A stretch of 44,026 bases of DNA from the NCBI GenBank assembly GCA_035606175.1, contig DATNFW010000018.1:1-44026 (forward strand), written 5' to 3'. Shown in pieces: positions 26,363-33,424 of the stretch. The translations under genes were made by a program, and so were the position numbers. Position 1 is the first letter of the stretch; every line of letters starts with the position of its first letter. The notes under the pieces are model-generated. The model ran no database searches. It saw nothing but the letters and a program-made list of their open reading frames with translations, and was not told where the DNA came from. This stretch comes from JASHUC01 sp035606175 (lineage in GTDB: Bacteria > Pseudomonadota > Gammaproteobacteria > Steroidobacterales > Steroidobacteraceae).

Positions 26363-27344
26363 GCAGATCGGACTGTCGCATGCCGCCCAAGTACGTGGGC
26401 ATCACGGCCGCGAGTCGCCGCGGCTCGAGCTCCAAGGCGCGCAGTCCGTCCTCGGCGCACAGGCTGTCGATCGTCAGAGAGCGAAAATTGTCGAGCGTGA
26501 AGGGCTTGCCCGGCAGAAGTCCGAGGGCGAGTCCCTGAAAGCGGCCGAGGATGTCCGGCAGCCGCACGATGCGACAGGGCGTGCCGGCAGCAGCCGCGGA
26601 AGCGCGCACGATTTGCTCGAGCGTGAGGACATCCGGACCGCAAAGCTCGTACGTGCGGCCGCTCGTCGAACGGCCGCCGAGCGCGCGCGCAAACGCGCGC
26701 GCCACATCGCCCACGTACACGGGCGCGAATCGCGCGCTCGCGCGGGCGAGCGGCATCCAGCCGCCGGCGAGCCGTAACAATTTCGCGAAGCGCTGCGTGA
26801 GCGAATCCCCCGGCCCGAAGATCACCGACGGGCGGAAGATCGTCACAGCGAGCGAGGACCCGGCGGCGCGCACGAGCGCCTCGGCCTGGCCCTTGCTGCG
26901 CAGGTACTTGCTCGGCGCCTGCTTCGCATCGGCTCCCGCCGCGCTCATGTGCAGCAGGCGCGGTACGCGCGCCGTCCGCGCCTCCTCGATGAGCTTCGCG
27001 GCGAGCCCCGGATGCACGTCGCGGAAACGCGCGCGCCGGGACTCGTTGAGAATCCCCACGAGGTTGACCGCCGCGTCCATGTCGGCGAGCAGGCCCGCGA
27101 GCACGCGGCGATCGTGAACATCGGCGGCCACGATCTCGACGGTCGGCAGCACGCTCAAATGCTGGCCGCGTGCCGGTGCGCGGGTAGGAACGCGGATCCA
27201 ATGCCCGGCGCTCGCGAGCTGCGAGACGATCTCGGTGCCGACGAAGCCCGTTCCGCCGAGAACGCAAATGTTGAGCCTCGGGCGTGTGAAGCGCACGGCC
27301 TCGGGCGGCGCCGGGGCCGCGATGGGCGCATCGGGCGGCATCAT
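26331..27344 (-). CDS. NDUFA9-like NAD(P)-binding protein (atypical SDR)
   Basis: 337 residues. A Pro/Ala-rich leader of about 23 residues precedes the Rossmann motif NICVLGGTGFVGTEIV. AAVNLVGILNESRR, RLLHMSAAGADAKQAPSKYLRSKGQAE and FRPSVIFGPGDSL are the extended/atypical SDR core typical of the complex I NDUFA9-type subfamily; the usual catalytic Tyr is present as SKYLRSK. Bacterial members may bind quinone or act as sugar-nucleotide-like reductases; the reaction is unknown. The ATG overlaps the TGA of the upstream protease gene (ATGA), so the two are co-translated. Confidence 0.88.
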   Translation of the reverse strand: MMPPDAPIAAPAPPEAVRFTRPRLNICVLGGTGFVGTEIVSQLASAGHWIRVPTRAPARGQHLSVLPTVEIVAADVHDRRVLAGLLADMDAAVNLVGILNESRRARFRDVHPGLAAKLIEEARTARVPRLLHMSAAGADAKQAPSKYLRSKGQAEALVRAAGSSLAVTIFRPSVIFGPGDSLTQRFAKLLRLAGGWMPLARASARFAPVYVGDVARAFARALGGRSTSGRTYELCGPDVLTLEQIVRASAAAAGTPCRIVRLPDILGRFQGLALGLLPGKPFTLDNFRSLTIDSLCAEDGLRALELEPRRLAAVMPTYLGGMRQSDLLNRFRAESDR

Positions 27345-28459
27345 CGCACCGCCGGCGCCTGCGCGATGACGGCGCGCACCTGCCGCGGTTTCCCGTCGCG
27401 CAGCAGATCGATGCGCGCCTCGTCCCCGATGTGCAGCAGCCCGACCGCGCGGCGTAGATCCTCGGGCGATCCGATCGCTGCGCCATTCAGGGAGACGATG
27501 ATGTCGTCGGTCTCGATGCCTGCGCGGTCGGCGGCCGACCCCGCAATGACATTGGTGACGAGCACTCCGTGGAGGCTCGAGAGCCCGAACGCTCGCGCCA
27601 CGTCGGAGGTGACCGCGTAGGTGCTCACGCCGAGGATGCCGCGGCGCACGGCGCCGTAGGCGATGAGCTGGGCCATGATCGTCCGTGCCACGTTCACCGG
27701 AATCGCAAAGCCGATGCCGATGTTGTCGCCGGAGCTCGACAGGATAGCCGTATTGATGCCGATGAGCTGGCCACGCAGGTTGACGAGCGCGCCGCCGGAG
27801 TTACCCGGATTGATGGAGGCGTCCGTCTGGATGAAATCCTCAGCCCCGCCGGAGGAGAGGCTCGAGCGGCCGAGCCCGCTCACGATGCCCGAGGTCACCG
27901 TATTGTGCAGGCCAAAGGGATTGCCGATAGCGACCACGAAATCTCCGACCTCGACCTTCGCCGAGTCGCCGAGCGTGATCTGGGTGAGCCGCTCGGGCTT
28001 GACTTTCAGCACTGCGATGTCGGAGGTGTCGTCGCTGCCGACGACGTGCGCATCGAGGTCGCGTCCGTCCTCGAGCGTCACGGTGATGTGAGTCGCGTTC
28101 TCGACGACGTGCGCATTCGTGAGGATATATCCGCGCCGCGCATCGATGATGACGCCGGACCCCGCGCTCTGGAAAGGATGTCCGCGCGAACGCTCCTTGC
28201 GCGGCGTTCCGAAAAAGCGCCGCAGCAGAGGATCCTCGGGCAGCGCCTCGCGGCTCTCTGCCGAGGAGCCTGCTGTTTGATCGTCCCGGACGGTGCCGCG
28301 CGTTGCGACGTTCACGATCGCCGGCGACACGCGCTTCACCATGGGAGCGAGCGAGGGTACCGGCGTGCCGCCGACGATCGCCGGCAAAACGCTCGCGGCC
28401 CGCGACGCCATCGTGCCGGACATCGCCAGGACAGCGAGAAGCAGAACGAGGCGTTTCAT
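27341..28459 (-). CDS. DegQ/DegS-like periplasmic serine protease with one PDZ domain
   Basis: 372 residues. MKRLVLLLAVLAMSGTMAS followed by RAAS is a signal sequence, either cleaved or an anchor. The trypsin-like domain has all three catalytic residues: His117 (YILTNAHVV), Asp147 (DDTSDIAVLK) and Ser221 (NPGNSGGALV). One PDZ domain follows (about 275-365: RRGILGVSTYAV, GVLVTNVIAGSAADRAGIETDDIIVSLNG). With a single PDZ it is nearer DegS in layout than DegP/DegQ (two PDZ), and could act either as a regulated sigma-E pathway protease or in envelope quality control. A TACAAT hexamer at 28489-28484 could be its -10. The NDUFA9-like gene is translationally coupled downstream. Confidence 0.92.
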   Translation of the reverse strand: MKRLVLLLAVLAMSGTMASRAASVLPAIVGGTPVPSLAPMVKRVSPAIVNVATRGTVRDDQTAGSSAESREALPEDPLLRRFFGTPRKERSRGHPFQSAGSGVIIDARRGYILTNAHVVENATHITVTLEDGRDLDAHVVGSDDTSDIAVLKVKPERLTQITLGDSAKVEVGDFVVAIGNPFGLHNTVTSGIVSGLGRSSLSSGGAEDFIQTDASINPGNSGGALVNLRGQLIGINTAILSSSGDNIGIGFAIPVNVARTIMAQLIAYGAVRRGILGVSTYAVTSDVARAFGLSSLHGVLVTNVIAGSAADRAGIETDDIIVSLNGAAIGSPEDLRRAVGLLHIGDEARIDLLRDGKPRQVRAVIAQAPAVR

Positions 28460-28762
28460 GGGCTCTTCCGCGGAAGGAGAGACATTGTAATGCGGGGTGT
28501 ACCCGAGAGTTTCGAGTAGCGAGGCTCGCCGCGAGCTCGAGCGTCGCGGCGGAATTCATGAGCAAGCTGTGGAGAAGGTGTGCGGAGACTGGTGAGATGC
28601 TGGGCGATCCCTGTGAATGGCCGAGGCACAATATCTTGGGGCGGCTCATCTTGAAGCGCGTAGCAAGACCGGAAAAATTTTGCGCGTTCGCCGCGGCCAC
28701 GTTTTCCATATATCTTTGAAATTAAAGCGTAAATTAGGTCATTTTTAGCGCCGCCTCGCTTC

Positions 28763-28791
28763 TTGACGGTTATGTCAGGTCTCATTAGGCT
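28763..28791 (+). promoter_or_regulatory. Candidate sigma-70 promoter for nrdJ
   Basis: TTGACG (28763-28768, five of six consensus) and TAGGCT (28786-28791, three of six) are separated by 17 bases. The predicted start is near 28798, immediately before the NrdR-like palindrome, which is where a repressor would block initiation. The weak -10 keeps confidence moderate. Confidence 0.45.
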
Positions 28792-28801
28792 CATGACCCC
28801 G

Positions 28802-28817
28802 ACACAAGATCTTGTGT
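28802..28817. promoter_or_regulatory. NrdR box (perfect 16-bp palindrome)
   Basis: ACACAAGATCTTGTGT is a perfect palindrome and agrees with the published NrdR box pattern acaCwAtATaTwGtgt at 14 of 16 positions; the two mismatches are symmetric. NrdR is the ATP/dATP-sensing repressor of ribonucleotide reductase genes. The site lies 171 bases before the nrdJ start and just after the predicted promoter. NrdR boxes usually come in pairs about 31-32 bases apart; no convincing second box was found nearby. Confidence 0.72.
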
Positions 28818-28987
28818 TGCGCAATGCGATCGGGATCTTGGGTTCGGAGGGCGATTTCAGGGGGACGGGGGACCTCTTCGAGCGGTCCGAATCGATGGCC
28901 GGCGCGCGATGCCGATCGGCGGCCGTCCGCATTACTCCCTGTGATCCGTGAGACGGTCTGCATCATCGGAGCGTCCGGAACTCATTC

Positions 28988-31900
28988 ATGAATACCGTCG
29001 TCAAGATCGATCCGCAGGAAATCGACGCCGTTCCCTTCCAGGAGGCGTCGCTCGACATTTGGGACAAGAAGTACCGGCTCACTGCGAAGGACGGGACGCC
29101 CATCGACAGGACGATGGACGACACGTACAAGCGCGTCGCGCGCGCGCTCGCCGATGTCGAGCGAGAAGACGTGCGCGATCACTGGTACGAGAGATTCCTG
29201 TGGGCGCTGCGACGCGGTGCCATTCCCGCCGGCCGCGTCACATCCAACGCAGGGGCGCTCGATCACAAGCCGGCCACCTCGACGATCAACTGCACGGTGT
29301 CCGGGACCATCCGCGACTCGATGGACGACATTCTGCGGAAGGTTCACGAGGCGGGGCTCACATTGAAAGCGGGGTGCGGTATCGGCTACGAGCACTCGAC
29401 GCTCAGGCCGCGCGGCGCCTACGTCTCCGGCGCCGGCGCGTACACGTCGGGTCCGCTGTCGTTCATGGATATCTTCGACAAGATGTGCTTCACCGTCTCG
29501 TCCGCGGGCGGACGCCGCGGAGCGCAGATGGGCACGTTCGACGTCGGCCATCCCGATGCGATGGAGTTCATCCGCGCGAAGCGCGAGAACGGCAGGCTTC
29601 GTCAGTTCAATCTGTCGCTTCTCATCACCGATGAGTTCGTCGAGGCGGTGCGCAACGACCGTGAATGGAAACTGGCATTCCCGCTCAGCGTGAAAGAATA
29701 CGAGACGGAGAAGCCCGAGCTCTCCGACCCGTCGAAGTTCATCTGGCGCGAGTGGCCGGTGCACGACGGATACGTCGTGAACGAGGAAGGTCTGGTCGCA
29801 TGCAAGGTCTATAAAATTCTGCCGGCACGCCGCATGTGGGATGTCATCATGGCATCCACGTACGATTTCGCAGAGCCGGGATTCATTCTCATCGACCGCG
29901 TCAATGAGATGAACAACAACTGGTGGTGCGAGAACATTCGCGCAACCAACCCGTGCGTGACGGCGGATACGCGCCTCGCGACCCAATACGGCATCGTGCG
30001 CATGGGCGATCTCTACGATGCGCGCGTGGACATCCAGGCGACGGTGGATCGGCGTGCGCTCGGGAACGCGGAAAGAGGCGTCACGTTCCGTCCCGCCGTT
30101 CCGGTGTTCATGACCTCGCCGTCGGCAGACGTATATCGAGTCGTGACCGATGCGGGATACGAGCTCAAGGCGACCGTGTGGCACGATTTCTATACCTCGC
30201 GCGGCAAGATCAAGCTGAGGGATTTGAAGCTGGGTGATGAGCTGCTCATCCAGTCGGGGAAGGGGCAGTTCGGCGGCAAAGGCTGTGAAGCGCTAGGGGT
30301 GCTCATCGGGCTGCTGACCGGGGATGGGCATTTCACGAACCGCGGCAACGGAAAGCAGGCGGCGGTCGTGAATTTGTGGGGAGCCGATCGCGAGTATTCG
30401 GACGCGATCGTCGATTACATCAACTATGCGATCGCGGAATGGGCGCACTCCAAGCGAGCCTACCAGGTGAGTGCGGTGGCCGTGCCCGAGCGGAATCTCG
30501 TGATGATCCGTTCGGTGATCCTCGTCCGTGTTCTCGCCCAGATGTTCGGAGTCACTGCGAGCTGCAAGACGGGGGTGCCGGAGATCGTCTGGCGCGGCAA
30601 CGAGGAGTGCGTCAAGGGGTACCTGAGGGCGCTGTTTCAGTGCGACGGCACGGTCAACGTTTCCGGCAATGCGGGCACGAGCTGCTCGGTACGGCTCGCG
30701 TCCAGCCTCCCGTCGCTGCTGAAGGACGTGCAGGTCCTGCTCGCGAATTTCGGCATCTATTGCACGCTCGTAAGGCGCCGCGAGGCAGGCTTTCGCCGGC
30801 TGCCGGACGGCAAGGGCGGGTCCAAGGAATATCCCTGCAAGGCCGATTACGAGCTAATCGTAGACGGCGAGTCGCGCGAGCGCTTCATGGCGGAAATCGG
30901 CTTCCTCGGTGATGCGAAGAACGAGAAATATCGCGCTTGGGCGCGGGATAAGGCGCTCTGCAAATCACAGCATTTCAGGAGTCGTATCGCGAAGATCGAG
31001 CACGTTGGAAAAGAGGCTGTGTTTGATACGACTCAGGAAGATTCAAACACGGTCATCTTCAACGGGCTCGTAACAGGTCAATGTGGTGAGCAGCCATTGC
31101 CGCCGTATGGCTCGTGTTTGTTGGGGTCCGTCAATCTCACGCGTTTCGTGCGTCATCCGTTCACGGAATTCGCGGAATTCGATTGGAACGAGTATCGCGA
31201 AGTCGTGAAGGTGTTCACGCGCATGCTCGACAACGTCGTCGAAGTGAATGGACTGCCGCTCGAGAAGCAGCGTGAGGAGATCCTGCGCAAGCGGCGCCAC
31301 GGCATGGGCTTCCTGGGGCTCGGCAGCACGATCACTCTCCTCGGCATGAAGTACGGCTCGACGGAGTCGGTGAAGTTCACCGAGGACGTCTCGCGCGAGA
31401 TGGCCGTCGCAGGCTGGGAGGCAGGGCTCGAGCTCGCGCGCGAGAAGGGGCCGGCTCCCATCATGAAGGAGGAGTTCACGGTCACAAAGGAGATGCTGCG
31501 CAAGCGGCCGGAAATGGCGCGCGAGGGCTGGAAACCGGGAGCGAAGATTCCCGGCCGAGTGCTGCACGCTCGCTACAGCCGCTACATGCAGCGGGTCGCA
31601 TCCGTCGCGCCCGCGCTCGCACGCGAGCTCGCCGAGGTGGGCGCGCGTTTCACGCATCACACCTCGATCGCGCCGACCGGAACGATCTCGCTTTCGCTCG
31701 CAAACAACGCTTCGAACGGGATCGAGCCGTCTTTCGCGCATCATTATTTCCGCAACGTCATCCGCGAGGGCAAGAAGTCGAAGGAGAAGATCGATGTGTT
31801 CTCCTTCGAGCTGCTCGCCTATCGACACTTCGTCAGTCCGACGGCAAGGCCGGATGCGGCGCAGGACTCCGACAGGCTGCCCGACTACTTCATCGCCTCC

Positions 31901-32263
31901 GAGCAGGTGACCCCGGAGCAGCACGTCGATATCCAGGCGGCGGCGCAGAAGTGGGTGGACTCCTCCATCTCGAAGACCGCGAATGTCCCGACGGATTTCC
32001 CATACGAGAAATTCAAGGACATTTATCTACATGCTTATCAGCAGGGGCTGAAGGGCTGCACGACGTTCCGCTTCAATCCGGAGGCCTTCCAGGGGGTACT
32101 CGTGAAGGAGCAGGACCTCAAGAACACGCGCTATCGCTTCACGCTCGAGGACGGCACGGTCGTCGATGCGCGCGGTGACGAGGAGATCGAATACGACGGC
32201 GAGACCCATACCGCGGCGAACCTGTTCGACGCTTTGAAGGATGGGTATTACGGGCGCTATTAG
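28988..32263 (+). CDS. nrdJ: Adenosylcobalamin-dependent ribonucleotide reductase, catalytic part (NrdJa), with intein
   Basis: 1,091 residues before splicing, 715 after. Class II reductase makes deoxyribonucleotides with a thiyl radical generated from adenosylcobalamin and works with or without oxygen. The redox cysteine Cys102 (TINCTVSG), the thiyl cysteine with its neighbours in NP-CGEQPLPPYGSC (Cys699, partner Glu701) and the second redox cysteine Cys710 are recognised. HHTSIAPTGTISLSLANNAS and the FRFNPEAFQG end are typical. The intein (residues 323-698) interrupts NP|CGE exactly before the thiyl cysteine, so splicing is required for activity. The C-terminal redox tail is missing; it is supplied by the next gene. 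No strong Shine-Dalgarno site precedes the ATG. An NrdR box lies upstream. Confidence 0.95.
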   Translation: MNTVVKIDPQEIDAVPFQEASLDIWDKKYRLTAKDGTPIDRTMDDTYKRVARALADVEREDVRDHWYERFLWALRRGAIPAGRVTSNAGALDHKPATSTINCTVSGTIRDSMDDILRKVHEAGLTLKAGCGIGYEHSTLRPRGAYVSGAGAYTSGPLSFMDIFDKMCFTVSSAGGRRGAQMGTFDVGHPDAMEFIRAKRENGRLRQFNLSLLITDEFVEAVRNDREWKLAFPLSVKEYETEKPELSDPSKFIWREWPVHDGYVVNEEGLVACKVYKILPARRMWDVIMASTYDFAEPGFILIDRVNEMNNNWWCENIRATNPCVTADTRLATQYGIVRMGDLYDARVDIQATVDRRALGNAERGVTFRPAVPVFMTSPSADVYRVVTDAGYELKATVWHDFYTSRGKIKLRDLKLGDELLIQSGKGQFGGKGCEALGVLIGLLTGDGHFTNRGNGKQAAVVNLWGADREYSDAIVDYINYAIAEWAHSKRAYQVSAVAVPERNLVMIRSVILVRVLAQMFGVTASCKTGVPEIVWRGNEECVKGYLRALFQCDGTVNVSGNAGTSCSVRLASSLPSLLKDVQVLLANFGIYCTLVRRREAGFRRLPDGKGGSKEYPCKADYELIVDGESRERFMAEIGFLGDAKNEKYRAWARDKALCKSQHFRSRIAKIEHVGKEAVFDTTQEDSNTVIFNGLVTGQCGEQPLPPYGSCLLGSVNLTRFVRHPFTEFAEFDWNEYREVVKVFTRMLDNVVEVNGLPLEKQREEILRKRRHGMGFLGLGSTITLLGMKYGSTESVKFTEDVSREMAVAGWEAGLELAREKGPAPIMKEEFTVTKEMLRKRPEMAREGWKPGAKIPGRVLHARYSRYMQRVASVAPALARELAEVGARFTHHTSIAPTGTISLSLANNASNGIEPSFAHHYFRNVIREGKKSKEKIDVFSFELLAYRHFVSPTARPDAAQDSDRLPDYFIASEQVTPEQHVDIQAAAQKWVDSSISKTANVPTDFPYEKFKDIYLHAYQQGLKGCTTFRFNPEAFQGVLVKEQDLKNTRYRFTLEDGTVVDARGDEEIEYDGETHTAANLFDALKDGYYGRY
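29954..31081 (+). mobile_element. NrdJ intein with LAGLIDADG homing endonuclease domain
   Basis: 376 codons encode an in-frame protein insertion in NrdJ. It starts with Cys1 (block A, CVTADTRLATQYGIVRMGD) and has block B with the TxxH motif (KATVWHDFYT, Thr74, His77). The homing endonuclease has both dodecapeptide motifs, LIGLLTGDG (117-125) and YLRALFQCDGT (223-233), each with its acidic residue, so it may be active. Block F is AVFDTTQEDSNTVIFNG. The C-terminus is unusual: it ends NGLVTGQ before the +1 Cys, so the normal His-Asn pair is Gly-Gln. Gln-ending inteins are known (the Chilo iridescent virus RIR1 intein) and could splice by glutamine cyclisation. The insertion point before the catalytic cysteine is a recurrent ribonucleotide-reductase intein site. 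Confidence 0.93.
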
Positions 32264-32273
32264 GAGCCTCGAA

Positions 32274-33074
32274 GTGACCATCAAGATCGCAAAGAAGATC
32301 GTCAAATACGAGGTACGCAAGCCCGAGCATGCGGCCGCCGGAGCCGCGCCGGCGGGTGCGCCGGCTGGCCCTCCGGCGAGCGCACCGGCAGGCGTGCGGG
32401 CGGACCAGCGGGCAGCACCGGAGGCGAAGCCGTCCTCGGGGCTCGAGACCGTCAAGGACAAAACGGGCCACACTGCGCAGATCATCCGGATGCACGAGAA
32501 GCTCGAACGTCCGGAGGTCCTGATCGGCTCGACGTACAAGATCAAGACACCCATCTCCGATCACGCGATGTACGTGACGATCAACGACATCGTGCTGAAC
32601 GAAGGGACGGAGTACGAGCAGCGCCGGCCGTTCGAGATATTCATCAACTCGAAGAACCTCGATCATTACCAGTGGATCGTCGCGCTGACGCGGATCATCT
32701 CGGCCGTGTTTCGCAAGGGGGGCGATGTGACGTTCCTCGTCGATGAGCTGAAGGCCGTCTTCGATCCGCGGGGCGGGTACTGGCAGCCCGGCGGCAAGTT
32801 CATGCCTTCGATCATTGCCGAGCTCGGGTACGTGATCGAGCGGCACTTGCAGACCATCGGGCTCATTCGCAAGGTCGAGCTCGATTCGCACCAGAAAAAG
32901 TTGGTGGACGAGAAGCGGGCGGAGTACGAGGCGCGGACCAAGCAGACCGATGCCTTCGCGAAGGCGGACTTCCCAGAGGGCGCCCAGCTTTGCGGTAAGT
33001 GCAGCACGGCGGCCGTCGTGATGATGGACGGCTGCATGACGTGCCTCAATTGCGGCGATTCGAAGTGCGGATGA
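32274..33074 (+). CDS. Ribonucleotide reductase accessory part NrdJb
   Basis: 266 residues from a GTG at 32274 with TAGGAG seven bases upstream; an ATG at 32241 inside nrdJa is in frame but has no such site. This is the C-terminal part of split class II reductases, as in Pseudomonas NrdJa/NrdJb. After VTIKIAKKIVKYEVR and an Ala/Pro/Gly-rich linker (about 28-52) comes a folded domain (YKIKTPISDHAMYVTIND, PFEIFINSKNLDHYQWI, GGKFMPSIIAELGYVIERHL). It ends in a cysteine-rich tail: CGKC, CMTC and CGDSKCG, six cysteines in all. The tail should carry electrons from thioredoxin to the active site on NrdJa, and may also bind zinc. Its start lies ten bases after the nrdJa stop. Confidence 0.88.
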   Translation: MTIKIAKKIVKYEVRKPEHAAAGAAPAGAPAGPPASAPAGVRADQRAAPEAKPSSGLETVKDKTGHTAQIIRMHEKLERPEVLIGSTYKIKTPISDHAMYVTINDIVLNEGTEYEQRRPFEIFINSKNLDHYQWIVALTRIISAVFRKGGDVTFLVDELKAVFDPRGGYWQPGGKFMPSIIAELGYVIERHLQTIGLIRKVELDSHQKKLVDEKRAEYEARTKQTDAFAKADFPEGAQLCGKCSTAAVVMMDGCMTCLNCGDSKCG

Positions 33075-33075
33075 A

Positions 33076-33108
33076 ACGAGGCGAGGGCCGATCTCGGCCG
33101 AGCCTCGT
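33076..33108 (+). terminator. Hairpin just after nrdJb
   Basis: ACGAGGC (33076-33082) pairs with GCCTCGT (33102-33108), enclosing an inner GGCCGA/TCGGCC stem. It begins two bases after the nrdJb stop. There is no T-run after it, so it is either an mRNA-stabilising hairpin or a weak terminator. Confidence 0.4.
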
Positions 33109-33188
33109 GGATAGGATGAGCTGACAGACCACGTCCGATACCGGATTGGAGCTTCCACCGCGCCGACCGGAGTGGTCGCGGCGACGTT

Positions 33189-33224
33189 GTGCGGGCAGCG
33201 CGAGCTGCCCGCACTTCTCTTCCT
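33189..33224 (+). terminator. Intrinsic terminator with GCGA tetraloop after the nrdJ operon
   Basis: GTGCGGGCAGC (33189-33199) and GCTGCCCGCAC (33204-33214) form a perfect 11-base-pair stem closed by a GCGA tetraloop and followed by TTCTCTTCCT. This is the probable end of the nrdJa-nrdJb transcript. The remaining bases up to 33424 hold no gene; a small inverted repeat ACTCT/AGAGT is at 33300-33316. Confidence 0.65.
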
Positions 33225-33424
33225 GCCCGGCCCTGCGCCGACGGCCAGCGCGCTCGGGCGACCGGGCGCAGATCCAGGAGCGCCGCTTCGATGTGAAGTA
33301 CTCTCGAATGTAGAGTTGTTGCGCGTCGTCGAACTATGAGTGCGCCGGGTGGGTGCGGCCGGGGGGGTGCCGGGCAGACCGGACTTGCGCGCGCGGCAAC
33401 CGCGGTGTACGAAGCGTGAGAGCC

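Larger units (their letters stand above)
28460..28987. other. Intergenic region between the DegQ/S-like protease gene and nrdJ
   Basis: A 528-base gap with no convincing gene. It holds the protease promoter at its left end (TACAAT at 28489-28484 on minus), an AT-rich island at about 28700-28747, and at its right the predicted nrdJ promoter and NrdR box. The 170 bases between the NrdR box and the nrdJ ATG would be a long leader; no riboswitch could be recognised there. A cobalamin riboswitch was looked for and its B12-box type motif was not seen. Confidence 0.6.

Noticed and set aside
28770..28850. Second NrdR box expected about 31-32 bases from the first
   Set aside because: No sequence within this range matches the palindrome adequately on either side.
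28818..28987. Possible cobalamin riboswitch in the nrdJ leader
   Set aside because: The leader is long enough only for part of such an element, and no B12-box-like motif was seen; the gene uses B12 but that alone is not evidence.
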